Assembly (NCBI GenBank): GCA_027605045.1
Contig: JAQFWX010000138.1
Coordinates: 1 to 64,000 of the forward strand
Reading direction: 5' to 3'
DNA length: 64,000 nt
Origin: Phallus indusiatus
Taxonomy: Eukaryota; Basidiomycota; Agaricomycetes; Phallales; Phallaceae
Positions within the stretch are counted from its first letter, which is position 1; each line of letters opens with the position of its first letter. This document shows, piece after piece, positions 38,773-49,127 of the stretch. The position numbers were made by a program, and so were the translations under genes. The notes beneath the pieces are model-generated. The model worked only from the letters and a program-made list of their open reading frames with translations. It was not told the origin of the DNA and searched no databases.

Positions 38773-39764
38773 GTGCTTCTAAAGCCACAGCTGTCGTGCA
38801 CGCCGATAGTACTTCACAGCTCCGCTTTCTCGGTATTCTAATCAGATATGGGGTCTAAAAACTCGCATATGGCCACGAGAATGAGACAATGTCTCCGAGG
38901 ATCATCTCCAATCCGTTTCTACCCCTGTACTGGGCCGAACACGTTACCTTACTCGATGGCTAACTCCAATTGTTGGCGAGGCAGCCAGAATAGACAAGAC
39001 AGCTTCTATGAGACTAAAACGTCTCAAGCTCCCTGCACACGCTGAAAGTCGGATACTCGTCTCGCACAACCTTATGTTCACCATATTACTTGTTCGGATT
39101 CAAGCAAAATGAGTAACTATATCTCGTCTTGCACATCTCGATTCTCAACATAGAAGACTATTTCGAAAAGTCTTAATGTCCGTATAAAACAGTCGGTGTT
39201 TCTACTGGTACCACGAACGGCAATCAACCTAGATCATTAGCGTGATAAGAAAGGCTCACTTATCAGTCACTTTCGTCCTAAGTCATGGGCCCGATATGGC
39301 TTTCGCTCGTTTCTCAAGCAAGGTGTTTTTGGTAAATGGGATGATAAGAAGTTTGGTATGGATTGCCATTTCGAGGGAGGCTGATAAGCCAAAAACAGAT
39401 TTGTTGGGGCCAGATTCCGGATCGCTAGCCTCGCCCGGTTTGTCACGCCTCGTTTCATGATCGGTGTTGCTTCAAAAACATGTACACAAGAATCATTTTT
39501 TTTCGACTATGACGATCACTGATTATCACAAAAGATTTGAGCATTCATGTATTCAGAAGTGTTTATGCCTACCTTGAAAATTTATTGTTTTCACAATCGG
39601 ATTCTTAGCCGATTCTTCCAAATGGCCGTGGATTAGCTGCAGCCATACTTTTTACTGTGGAAGATGTATATCCTTGAAACATAGTCGCTCTTCCTCGATA
39701 ACCTGAATTTGCGATAGAGGGCTAGGCGGTCTGTTCCCTAGATAAGTGTAATGTTGAAATATGT
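38773..39764. other. 1-kb region without a recognisable gene
   Basis: Only ORFs under 75 codons with no convincing features. The ORF at 38848-39045 (+) could be a remnant of an adjacent gene, but there is no clear similarity to the F-box gene. Confidence 0.4.
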
Positions 39765-39929
39765 TCAAGCGAGTAACCCTATTACAAACTCCTCCTTCGT
39801 CGAAGCATTCTTCATCCATCTTGGCTTTTCGCCTATTATCTTGATCAGCTCCTCTATCGTTTCTTGATCTGCCAAAAGTACCTCCTCGAGCACGTGCAGC
39901 CGATGGGCACAACGTTGACCGTCGTCTTC
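39765..39929 (-). CDS. Candidate 3' exon of an unrecognised small gene
   Basis: A 55-codon open stretch bounded on its 5' side by an acceptor-like tttacctag and ending at a stop (39765-39767). It reads as an amphipathic helical protein: HRLHVLEEVLLADQETIEEL, then IIGEKPRWMKNASTKEEFVI. I could not find an upstream exon that joins in frame to an ATG: the likely donors between 39940 and 40060 give stops or introns under 25 nt. It may be a real small gene with an unusual structure, a remnant, or chance. No family recognised. Confidence 0.25.
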   Translation of the reverse strand, partial: EDDGQRCAHRLHVLEEVLLADQETIEELIKIIGEKPRWMKNASTKEEFVIGLLA

Positions 39930-40430
39930 CTAGGTAAATGTTCATCCCTGACTTTTGCAAAATTCGTCAGCTTCGCACAAAATCGCATTGATGCCTTTGA
40001 ACTTAAAGAACAGCTCGAGACGGCTGCAAAGTATCCCCGGAGTATGAATTATGAGTAGGAAGTTTCGAGCGAGAGTTTGAGGAGACTGAACGCAGCATTT
40101 TTTTGTTAACTGGCCATCCGAAGTGATAATACTGATTAATTTCTTTCTAATCAGCGGGGGGTGCTCCGTAGTGAGCGAGCGCCCGTTTAGGTTGAGGATG
40201 AGAGTTGGGTTTGGTAGAAGATTTGGTGGACATTGTAAACAGAGCAGCACAACGCCAGTACTTCTAAGACCGCGAGCAGATCACTATTGGTACAGTATGG
40301 CGCGACAGGGCGGCACGCGTCGCGCGAATCGATCCGTCCATAAGCATCACGTGAATTTCATATTAGGAAATTCCCACAGTTACACGCACTATGTGATCGG
40401 AGTCCTCCATCGTTGTTCCGTTGACAATCG
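39930..40430. other. Spacer upstream of FIST gene
   Basis: About 500 bp. Overlapping ORFs on both strands show no dominant coding frame. It should contain the FIST gene promoter. Confidence 0.35.
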
Positions 40431-41933
40431 ATGCAATGGCTCCGCACGTACCAATTTGGTGCAAAATCCTCGTCTTCCCTTTTGCTAACAACGCTTCAAA
40501 AATTAAAAATACCAAAAACTAACTCTACATTGCTGTTTGCCGTTTCAACAAACGTTCCAGGCTTGGAGAATGTTGTTTCGTACCTGTCGAATTCTGCGAC
40601 ACAATCTATCGGATGTCTAACTGCGCCTTTTTCACAATACCCAGATCGCGCAATTTGCTCGGTGGGATACCTGGACGCGAAAGACTGCGTTCCCTTTCGC
40701 TCTACCATTCCCGGAATTCCGCCAGTACAAGTGGGACGGTGGCTAACTCGCACACCATCAGAGTCGCTGCGTCATAACGACCGGCTGCCCGATTTCTCTC
40801 AAGATGTGTCTTTATGGACAAGTCAGAACGAACCACAAATATTACCGGAACCACTATCTAGTCTCGCTAGTACACGGTACGAGAGTTCCGTTCTCACCAT
40901 CTTGAAACCGACAAAAAATCTTACTTGCTCCAGAGATTTACATTCAGTCGTATACTTCACGGATAATGCTCCTGAGGGATTGATTGGAGCTCTCAATCCT
41001 TTGCCAAACATAAAACAGGTACATATTCTAATACCTTGACCATTTTGCAGACGTGTAATATCTTCAGCTCGGAATTTTTGCTTCCCATACACCATTTATA
41101 ACAGGGCTGCCTTTTACCATGTTCTATAATGGAAAGCAAGTTTCCTCTGGAGCTGTTGGAGTAGCTTTCAGAAACACATACGGAACAAGCTTGGCATCTA
41201 TCAGTTATCCAAGGCTATTACCATTCTCAGAACCTATGAAAATAAATAGGTAATTTTGCTTATATATCTTCATTCAAAATGGGTGTTTATGATGTAATTA
41301 GAGTCGACGGCAATCTTGTACACGTGTTAGATGATTTGAACCCTACGGCATTGCTTATGAAGGCTATTGAGACCAAGCCTGCTGCATTAGCTGATAAAGA
41401 TAGCTTGCTTTACCTGGGGCATCCCTCTTCTGCAACAACCTCACATGTTAGTCGTCTCTGTATATCTCATATCCTTTCCATGGCTTACATTTCCTAACAA
41501 GGTTCGCAAGATATATCGAATCGTTGCAGGTGGTCAATCGCGTGGAGCTTTGGCCTTGGAAGGAGATGCTTCGTTAAGAACTGGTGATTTTGTCCAGGTA
41601 CGTGGTCTCTGAGCATTGAAAGGACCAGTTTCTGTATAGGCTGTCCCACAGTTTTACGTCTTGCAACCTTCAGCGACGGAATCCGAGCTTACGTCATACT
41701 CCTCGCCAGGGTCTATCAATCTCGTTTGTACCGACAAAGATTCAGACTCCCCTTTTGTAGATGAGCGCATATCTACATACCCGGACGATCATATTCAAAC
41801 ACTAGATAATCTCACGATAGCCAGCGAAAACGGTTTTTTGGTGTCAGACGATGTCAGTACGATACCCTTCCGATGTATGGTACCCGGCAGTGTAGCGCAT
41901 GCTATCCTGAATACAAAAAAAAATAATATCTGA
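40431..41933 (+). CDS. FIST-domain (FIST_N/FIST_C) protein
   Basis: The spliced protein begins MQWLRTYQFG and reads LLFAVSTNVPGLENVVSYLS and SATQSIGCLTAPFSQYPD. It then reads GLPFTMFYNGKQVSSGAVGVAF, followed by KINRVDGNLVHVLDDLNPT and PTALLMKAIETKP. The last blocks are KIYRIVAGGQSRGALALEGD, RTGDFVQ and FRCMVPGSVAHAIL. This order matches the FIST_N sensory domain and FIST_C domain known from bacterial signalling proteins and from eukaryotic FBXO22. FIST domains are predicted to bind small ligands. No F-box is visible here, so it may be a stand-alone FIST protein. Four introns (near 41020-41068, 41249-41301, 41447-41502, 41597-41640) restore the frame. The N-terminus could extend upstream through another exon. 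Family assignment is by motif pattern only. Confidence 0.62.
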
Positions 41934-42020
41934 CATTTTTTCTGCATCCTGCTTGGAGTGAAGCCGGGAGACATGTGATTTTGTGACGCAAGCGGCAGCG
42001 GCGCAGGTCGAATTGCAAAT

Positions 42021-42068
42021 TGACGTCAGGGAATTTCCATTTATGACGTCCCTTCGCAGTCTTTATAA
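42021..42068 (+). promoter_or_regulatory. CRE-type promoter of the RRM gene
   Basis: A perfect ATF/CREB palindrome TGACGTCA at 42021-42028 and a second half-plus TGACGTC at 42044-42050 are followed by a TATA-like tttataa (42062-42068), about 40 bp before the start codon at 42108. The arrangement suggests stress- or bZIP-controlled transcription; this is inferred. Confidence 0.5.
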
Positions 42069-42107
42069 GCCCTCAACTTACTCCTATCCGGGTTCGCCTT
42101 TACAACC

Positions 42108-43254
42108 ATGTCATATACCGTTAAAGTGAGTTTTCCAATTCATTCTTCTTCCTGAAATTAAGAGAATAAATTACATGTTTAGGTATCAGAACTTTCAACT
42201 GAAACCACAGAGAACAATCTCAAGGATTTCTTCTCGTAAGCCTATTTCAACGACATCGTTGATGCTCAATCTTAATCACAGTCCACGATTATAGCTTTTG
42301 TGGGAAGTGCGTTTGTTCTTTCTTGTGGCATATATCATGGTTCTTATTGTTGTAAAGGATCACATCCATTAAACATGACACGACTACACGATCGGCGATC
42401 ATTGACTTCGAGAAGCCTTCAGCGGCGAAGACAGCCTTGATGTTAAATGGTGGCACTCTAGATGGTGCTCATCTCAATGTCACCAGCGATACTATTCATC
42501 CCGACGAACCGGACACACATGGAGAACACGCCACCCCGCATCATGATGGTCATGGAATTGACCAAACCGACAAACCTAAAGCAGGAAGTACGTCATCGAT
42601 CTTTGGTTCGATTATTTATATTTCACCTATCTGTTCTACAAGTCGTTGCTGAGTACTTGGCGCATGGGTATACACTGTCCGATTCCGTTTTGCAGCGTGC
42701 TATCGAGATAGATAGTAGGTTTCATATCTCACCGACGTAAAGTTTATGCTCTGATTCCTGTCGAAAGCCAAACAAGGAATCTCCCACCGCTTTCTGACTT
42801 ATTTCAAAGCGTTGGACACGAAACTAGGCTCACAAGTCGTTGGGCCTGAGCGAACTTTAACCGGCAAATTCCAGGAAGCTTTAACTGATGCTCATGTTAA
42901 AGCGAAAGAGATAGACCAACAGAAAGGAATCTCAACAACCGCTGAGAGCGTATGTAGTTTCCTCTTCATTGATAGTGGTGCTATAATGCTCAAGTCATTA
43001 AAAGTACTATCGCCAAGCTCTCCAACACCCTCTTGGCAGGAAAATGTACGCAATTCAGGTTATTGCAAATCGAATCGAATTTGAACATTGTCCTTTTTAG
43101 TTTCGATTTCTACACGACCACGTCCAAACAAATTGTTGACATTCACGAAGAAGCCAAGCGTATCTCCAAGCATCGTCAATCTCAAGGTGCGACGGCGCCT
43201 GGTGGTAGCGATGTTTCTCAAGCCGCAGACACGTCTGAGAAAAAGACGATTTGA
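42108..43254 (+). CDS. vip1: Vip1-type RRM RNA-binding protein
   Basis: The start MSYTVKVSELSTETTENNLKD opens an RRM. RNP2-like VKVSEL is followed by FFSFCGKITSIKHDTTTRSA and IIDFEKPSAAKTALMLNGG, as in fission yeast Vip1. A His/Asp-rich linker (GEHATPHHDGHGIDQTD) leads to the conserved second half: VAEYLAHGYTLSDSVLQRAI, KQGISHRFLTYFKALD and YYRQALQHPLGRK. It ends in DFYTTTSKQIVDIHEEAKRI and a Ser/Ala tail. The function in fungi is poorly defined; a cytoplasmic RNA-binding role is assumed from the family. Seven small introns, including two that split codons around the RRM; each acceptor chosen restores a family-conserved stretch. Confidence 0.82.
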
Positions 43255-44255
43255 GTGGGTGTGTATGTTTATTGCTCGGAGTGATTTCGTGAAGTCTTGA
43301 AATGTTAATTATTAATCACGCTTAAATATTGATAATGCGAAATTTGAATGCGAGATCTGGCTTAACCGTAGCCAAAACCAATCATGTCCATAGACAAACT
43401 GCTGCCCGCATACATTAAGCGTATGTCTTATGCCGTAGAAGCACCGGACGAGAGGAATTAACGATCTGTTGTTCGTCCCAAGTTCTCACTGTACTGGACA
43501 TCAAAATATTTATTCCTGGGCTAAGTCATACGATCCATGACTTGAAATGAAATGCTTCCTTCTAGTGGCTGGCCTGAGATAACCTTTTGTCAAGCTTTTA
43601 TCGCTTCATAACTGAAGTCCTAGAACAGCAGCGTTTCAAACGCGTTAACCTTATTACTGACAAAACTAAGTTGCATGCTGAAACAAACGGTCGGATGGTG
43701 CTGATTCACATAAAAGTCGGAAAACAAGATTCAGCTTATTTAAGTATTCAATAACATGAGTGTCAGGATATGTTAATACGCCTCCTTACTTTTCCTTATC
43801 TATTTCTATCAGCACCTACTTATTTATCCCCTGCTACATGTTCCATTCCCATATCATTACATCTCCCTCCTACATTCCTAGAGTGGCTGCAGAACTGATG
43901 GAACGGTAGATTTGACCTTGACTTGTTGACCTGGATCCGGAATCGTGTGCATGGGGATCTGCAAGCCTACAGGGGTGGATTTTTCGAAGTGAGGCCCAAG
44001 CATTCATGCGGGTACTGGGAAAGTCTGGCATTTTGAGGGAGTGTAGCTGCTGACACCTTCATTTTGAGGCCCTAGCCATGAAAAGTATGGATTGGGTTCG
44101 AGTCTACGATGGGGAACAGCGAAAGGGTTCAGCACGCGATGTCACTGAGTTCGAAATCCTGAAAGGTGTCTAAGTCAATCAGTGTCGTTGAGTCGTTTTT
44201 GCCAAGCTTTTATTCGTTGCATAACATTTTTCATCCATCGTCCCAATAATTCATA
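43255..44255. other. 1-kb spacer, no gene seen
   Basis: No ORF above 60 codons, no RNA gene signal, no repeat noted. It holds the promoter of the coiled-coil cysteine-cluster gene. Confidence 0.5.
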
Positions 44256-45268
44256 ATGTCTTCCCCTGCTTCCTCCACTCTGAGTTCATTCGCTGCTCGT
44301 GTCCAGTGGGCAGTAAGGAATCGTCGTGTATACACGTTTCCAGCACTTGAAGGCGTCGACATTCGCGTAAGACGAATCGATGAAAACGATGATGATGCCG
44401 ATGTTGAGCACTTTCAACAGAGTTACGAGAGGAAGTTCGAGGAAGCGAGAAAACGGTTAGAAGAGGAAAAGGCAAGGGAGGAGGCAAGTAAACAAGAAGA
44501 AGAGCGAAAACGGTTGGAGAAGGAGAGAAGACGAGAGGAGGAAAGAAAACGTTGCGAGGAAGAGGCGGTGAAAAAGATGGAGGCATTATATGAAGATTTT
44601 CCAAATTTAAGACCAGTATGTTGCGGTTGGGTTTAAAGTCGTTTTTTTTACTGATTTTGTCTTAGCCTAAAGCGAAGCCTTTGGCCAGACTAACCGGTGA
44701 GGTATTACACCTCAATCAACAAGCTGTCGCGGGTTCATCAAAACGAACGCGGATTTCAAACGAAAACGATGATGACGATGACGAGTTTTCGGTTCCAAAA
44801 AAACGATCAAAGACGGTTGAATTACAAGGAACGCCTGAAGGTCCCCAATATCCTGTACCATGCGACTCATGTTCAAACGCGGGATACGAATGTAGGGAGC
44901 AGGTCCCCGTCAAGAAAATCTGTTACCGGTGCGCGTCCCTTCGACAAAAATGTTCGCTGAAACCGGGTCCAAAATACGGTCGAGGTGCCAATCGTGGCAA
45001 AATTGTTTCCCGCGGTGCTGAGACCGAGGACGAATCCGAGGAGGAGGTCGAATACAAGAGCAAAGATGTCCCTCGTCGTTCTTTACGCGGCGAAAACGAT
45101 GTAACGCGAGACGACATCAAGGCCTTAACGGAATCGATACGGGCAATGCACAAGACGTTCCAAATTAGTTTGAACAAAATCATCCAGCTGTTGTTGTTGA
45201 CGGAAAAATGGTCAGATGATCAGCAAGAATCGGCAATTCGTAATGAAATCGAAAAATCGGTCAAATAG
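44256..45268 (+). CDS. Coiled-coil protein with a C-terminal cysteine cluster
   Basis: Exons 44256-44615 and 44666-45268 give 320 residues. Residues ~50-110 form a long, highly charged single helix/coiled coil (repeats of EEERKRLEKERR type). An acidic, basic-flanked linker follows (DDDDDEFSVPKKRSK, an NLS-like site). The cysteine cluster reads CDSCSNAGYECREQV and ICYRCASLRQKCSLKP, that is C-x2-C-x6-C-x8-C-x2-C-x6-C, close to the Zn2Cys6-like spacing seen in many basidiomycete proteins. The C-terminal ~80 residues are helical and end EIEKSVK. DNA or zinc binding is inferred. The stop abuts the decayed tail of the neighbouring pseudogene (45269 onward). Confidence 0.75.
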
Positions 45269-45958
45269 CGTCAATAATACTGTAGCATTCGCGGTTATCA
45301 GAATACCTTGTGATGAAAGGCTGAGAAATCTTCGAGAAATCCGTTCACTTGCGCGGGTTGAAGCTTGATAAGCTCCGCGCTCTGATTAAGTGGCGGGAGA
45401 ACCGGTAAACTTTGGGTGGTAAAATGACGAGGTCGCTCAGTATCTGCATATCTACTGCGTTTGTTGATGAAATTTATACACGGCGATATATGCTCTTTGT
45501 AATGGAATGACATACATATCTGCTTCGCGGTCGCGACCTCTGGATTACTTTGTATGGATTTTTAACTGGGCTCTCTGAGAGGTACGCGTATGCACAAGCG
45601 GAAATTACAAGGATCAAGCCGGCAATCTGCGGAATAAAGATATGCCTGAAAAACGCGTAGGTTAACTGGGTAGGACAAACGGGAAGGGGAGAATCTTACT
45701 CAAAGGGTGTCCGAGCGTTCGCGGTGAGTACAGGCCAAAATTCTGATAATACTCTTCCATGTTTGTATCCCTAGGTGGGAATATTATTTCTCGATCATTT
45801 TGGTATTCGAGTGCTTTAGTGGCTTCCATATAGACTTGAAAGAAAGGAAGCATCAGGCGTGCAGATGGCACGAGCTCGGTCCGCATGCCCTTCAGATAAA
45901 ATCATGAAACGGAGTTTTCACTTAACAGAGTCGACAAGGACCCCTTCCTCAGCAGTTG
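45269..45958 (-). pseudogene. Decayed member (D) of the MEEYY/HHRIxWD family
   Basis: Homologous along its length to the intact genes at 46260-47095 and 60159-61029. Exon 1 reads AEEGVLVDSVK, then an in-frame stop (tca at 45918-45920 on +), then KLRFMIL and REIIFPPRDTNMEEYYQNF. A 1-base deletion after EEYYQ shifts the frame relative to the intact copies. Exon 2 (acceptor near 45635) reads HIFIPQIAGLILVISACAYAYL. Exon 3 reads PPLNQSAELIKLQPAQVNGF and EDFSAFHHKVF, where a small deletion and a stop replace the WDADSCE motif. No initiator Met remains. Exon/intron boundaries match those of the intact copies. Confidence 0.8.
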
Positions 45959-46259
45959 AATTTTTACGTGGTATTGCGCGTGATGATACGACGGTGAGGT
46001 GTACGTTTACATAAACGAAATATACCACAGCATGTCCCACTGAATGACCCTGACCGCGGCGGCTCAATCGGCTTATCGTTGATCAACGTTGATTGACCGC
46101 TTCAGGAGATTGACGGTGACGTTTTCAGAATGCACCTCAGGTCAAAAGGCAACAGGTTAGTAACTAATTCTTTTTACATACTATGTACGTGCTACCAATT
46201 GTTATACATCAACTAAACGTTATTAACTCTCAATCTCTCGCGTGAAGAATAGTGAAACT

Positions 46260-47095
46260 CTACCCCGCTGTGACTTTTGAGCTTCGAAGTAGCATTTCTT
46301 TAACATCATCGAACGAATACGCAATTGCAGAAGTACATTGCTGAAACTGAACCTCGAATGACTCAATTGCTCGAACCACCTGAGAATACTTCACGCCAAC
46401 AATCTTGTAGTATTCACAGCTATCCGCGTCCCAAAGGATTCTATGATGAAGTCTCGAAAAATTCTTCAAATATTCGTCGACGTCCTTGTCGGAAAGTTGT
46501 GTGTGTTTTGCACGAGGGTCACTGACTGGCCGGAGAGTTGGGAGGCGTCTCGGAGCAACTTTAGCTTTGGGTGGTGGCGCAGTACTAGCTGCTTTCCTCT
46601 CACTAGAGCAAAATGATAAATATGAATACATTCCGTTGATGGTATCACATACAGTTCTCTTTGGGCCATTCTGACATCAATTTCTCGCCGCAGACGTTCG
46701 GGGAGATAGATATATTCACATGCATCAACGACCGCGATCAAACTTGCTGCCATTAATGTAATATAAATGTGTCTAGAAGATAATGAGTAACAGGACGAAT
46801 GCATCAAGGAAGGAAGATCTTACTCCCAAGGTTTTCGAGCAATTGCGGTGAGTAAATGCTCGAGGCTCTCATAGTACTCTTCCATGGTTGTATCCTTGGG
46901 TAAACACACCATCTCTGGAATATGTTGTGGCCCGAGAGCTTTACAGGCTTCAGAGTAAGCCCGAGCGAAAACTTCGCGTCCTTTGCGACGAACCACCTCG
47001 GCGTGTTCATCGCCTACAGCTTGGTAACGGAGCTTTCGTTCGACGATAGCATTGACGGTAGCCTCTTCTTCTTTGGATAATTCGCTTGGTGGCAT
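46260..47095 (-). CDS. Unrecognised family protein A (MEEYY/HHRIxWD family)
   Basis: Exons 46824-47095, 46653-46772 and 46260-46602 give 244 residues, both introns in phase 2. Exon 1 is helical and charged: MPPSELSKEEEATVNAIVER, EACKALGPQHIPEMVCLP, TTMEEYYESLEHLL. Exon 2 is moderately hydrophobic, HIYITLMAASLIAVVDACEY, then IYLPERLRREIDVRMA. Exon 3 has a Pro/Lys linker and the best conserved block: YLKNFSRLHHRILWDADSCE, YYKIVGVKYS, then AYSFDDVKEMLLRSSK. I do not recognise the family, and see no catalytic motif or signal peptide. Its homologues are B (60159-61029) and pseudogenes C and D in this window. Parallel exon phases and preserved reading frame argue it is a real, selected gene. Confidence 0.75.
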
Positions 47096-48031
47096 GATGA
47101 TTCAACAAATTTGATGAAAATTGTGTGTTTCGGGGATGATGTTCCGGCCCTTCCTTTATATACCCGAGGGCCCTGAGCAAGCGGTGACTACTAGTTATTG
47201 AATGGACGAAAAAGGTAATGGCACCCGAATGGCACCTGTGGTCCGACACGCTGTAGTTGGGTGCTGTCATCGTCCAAGCCGTCCATGTGCTGCAAGTCGA
47301 GCTGGTCCGTTGGAGTTGTTGACAATGCGGCCAATGTCCAATGCTGCAGGACGCAGATTCATCCAGAATATCTTTGCATTTGAACCTAATAGAATTACTT
47401 TGATAATAGGGGCTTCGGATTGCTTTCAGCAACTGCATGGAGGCCAAGAATGTAGCTCAGCCCCGGGTCGAATATTCATCAAGCTCGTAGGGATAAAAAT
47501 TGCGGCGCGATGTCTTTCTTTTATCATCCAATGTTGGTCTTCGACGTGTAAACCGCCAATTTGAGAATATGGCAAGTTACGGAAGTGGTGTCCTGTGGAA
47601 AACCGCCGATGAAAGTTTACTGGAGTAAACGGGGAGACGAAACAGAATCCAAAGGTAGCTTTGACAGACTGTCCAATGAGGCCCGTCTAGGGCAGTACCC
47701 TTCACCGTGTCCCAGAATTATACTTTTTCCTGGTCTTCATCCCGATGCTGAAGGCTTGTATATTTCAAAATCCGTTGAGCGGTCTAAAATACACATTTAA
47801 TCTCAACTATAATGTGGACTTCAGGCTGGCATGAAAACCAAAGACGTATAACTCAAGTCAGGTCTATAAGAAGTTTATGAGATATTTACCTCAATTCAAC
47901 AGATACGAATATGGGCTTAAAACCACCAAGGCAATATATTTTGGCATGATCTTCCATAAGTCATCGCGTACAAATAGAGTAGTAAGCATGCGACCATAGA
48001 CATATCTCACGAGCACCACAACAGATGACAT
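47096..48031. other. Spacer, no gene seen
   Basis: About 0.9 kb upstream of family gene A and downstream of RPL7. ORFs of 60-145 codons lie on both strands and overlap, but none has recognisable sequence. No repeats noted. Confidence 0.45.
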
Positions 48032-49127
48032 CTAGTTCATTTGACGGATGAGCTTGTTGATGTTCTGCTCACGGTTTCCTTGGTCACCACCCTCAACGTA
48101 GTGCTTGAATTTACGAGTGCGCCATCCTCCAGTTGGGTTAGATAACTTGAAGGGCCACAAGAAGTTGCTGGCCTGTGTTTATTCAGTATATTAGGTTCGT
48201 TGCAGAGTATACACTGAGCCTCACCTGTTTGAAGTTGGGTCCAGCGGTGAAAATCTCATGAACGAGATCTTCAACAGAGAGAATGTTGAATTTGCCGAGT
48301 GCGTCTTCAATGACGGCGTTGTTATCGAGAGGAACACGTTGCTTGTTGACTTTGCCGTAACCACGTTTGTAAATCAGTTCACGGACCGATTTCAAGTTAG
48401 GTTCACTATATGATGAATGGTGAGAACGCCGTTTGTAGCTTTACAAAATGTTTGATCGACTAACCCATAAGTCACGTATGGCTCAACTAGCCGGAGCATT
48501 TGAGCAATGGGCTTGGTGGCCTTGACGAAGACACCGTTGTTGATTTGAAGGAGACGCAATAGCTGTAAGATTTTGCGTGGTTTGGGAGCAATTTCGTTGA
48601 TACTGAATAACTGCTATGAGCGAGAATAGCAAGAATCATAGGCACGACTTCACATACCCTCGAATTCGAATGACGAATAGAAGTTTGGGTTGAGCATCCA
48701 CGTAGAAGTCACCAGCAGCACGAGCCGCACGCTTCATTTGGATGACATCCCGCTCCTTAGCACGGTACTCCTTAACGTAGGATTCTGCTCGCTTGAAGAT
48801 AAGTTTTCGCTTGGCCAATCGAGCCTTTAGTGAGAAAAGTTTGTTAGACCTCAGTTAGACCTCAGTAATAAATCATGGCAGAACATACCTTGCGAGCGGC
48901 ATTTGCAGCAGCAATTTTTTCTTCACGCGCTTTTTCATTTTGCTTGCGCTTTTTTAAAAGGGTCTCTGGAACCTCGATGTCCTAACAAAGGGCGAAGTGA
49001 GTATATAAACTCATTCTGGACTGAGGTTTTTTTTTTATGTTGCTTACAGAGACAGTGGGGACACTATAACCCTTTCAGTGAATAGCCACAGGAAATTTGG
49101 GTTGTACACTTACGTTGTTGAGACCAT
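48032..49127 (-). CDS. RPL7: 60S ribosomal protein L7 (uL30)
   Basis: A large-subunit ribosomal protein. Sequence blocks: [39 protein letters not shown], then the uL30 core [36 protein letters not shown] and [19 protein letters not shown]. It ends [20 protein letters not shown] and IRQMN, with the stop at 48032-48034. The 5' end is split into very small exons: 49114-49127 (14 nt, ATGGTCTCAACAAC) and 49048-49063 (16 nt), then 48889-48981. Together they give [18 protein letters not shown] in frame. Two more introns fall near 48603-48657 and 48418-48470. Micro-exons at the start of ribosomal protein genes are common in basidiomycetes. Confidence 0.95.

Noticed and set aside
44040..44180. tRNA-like T-loop strings (gggttcgagtct, gagttcgaaatcc)
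   Set aside because: No matching acceptor stem, D-loop or anticodon arm could be folded around them.
47007..47447. 146-codon minus-strand ORF overlapping the start of family gene A
   Set aside because: It overlaps exon 1 of gene A in another frame and has an unnatural composition; gene A has conserved paralogues.
48825..48888. C/D-box snoRNA in an RPL7 intron, as known from other eukaryotes
   Set aside because: Only weak C-like and D-like strings are present in a 64-nt intron, with no terminal stem. Not supported.
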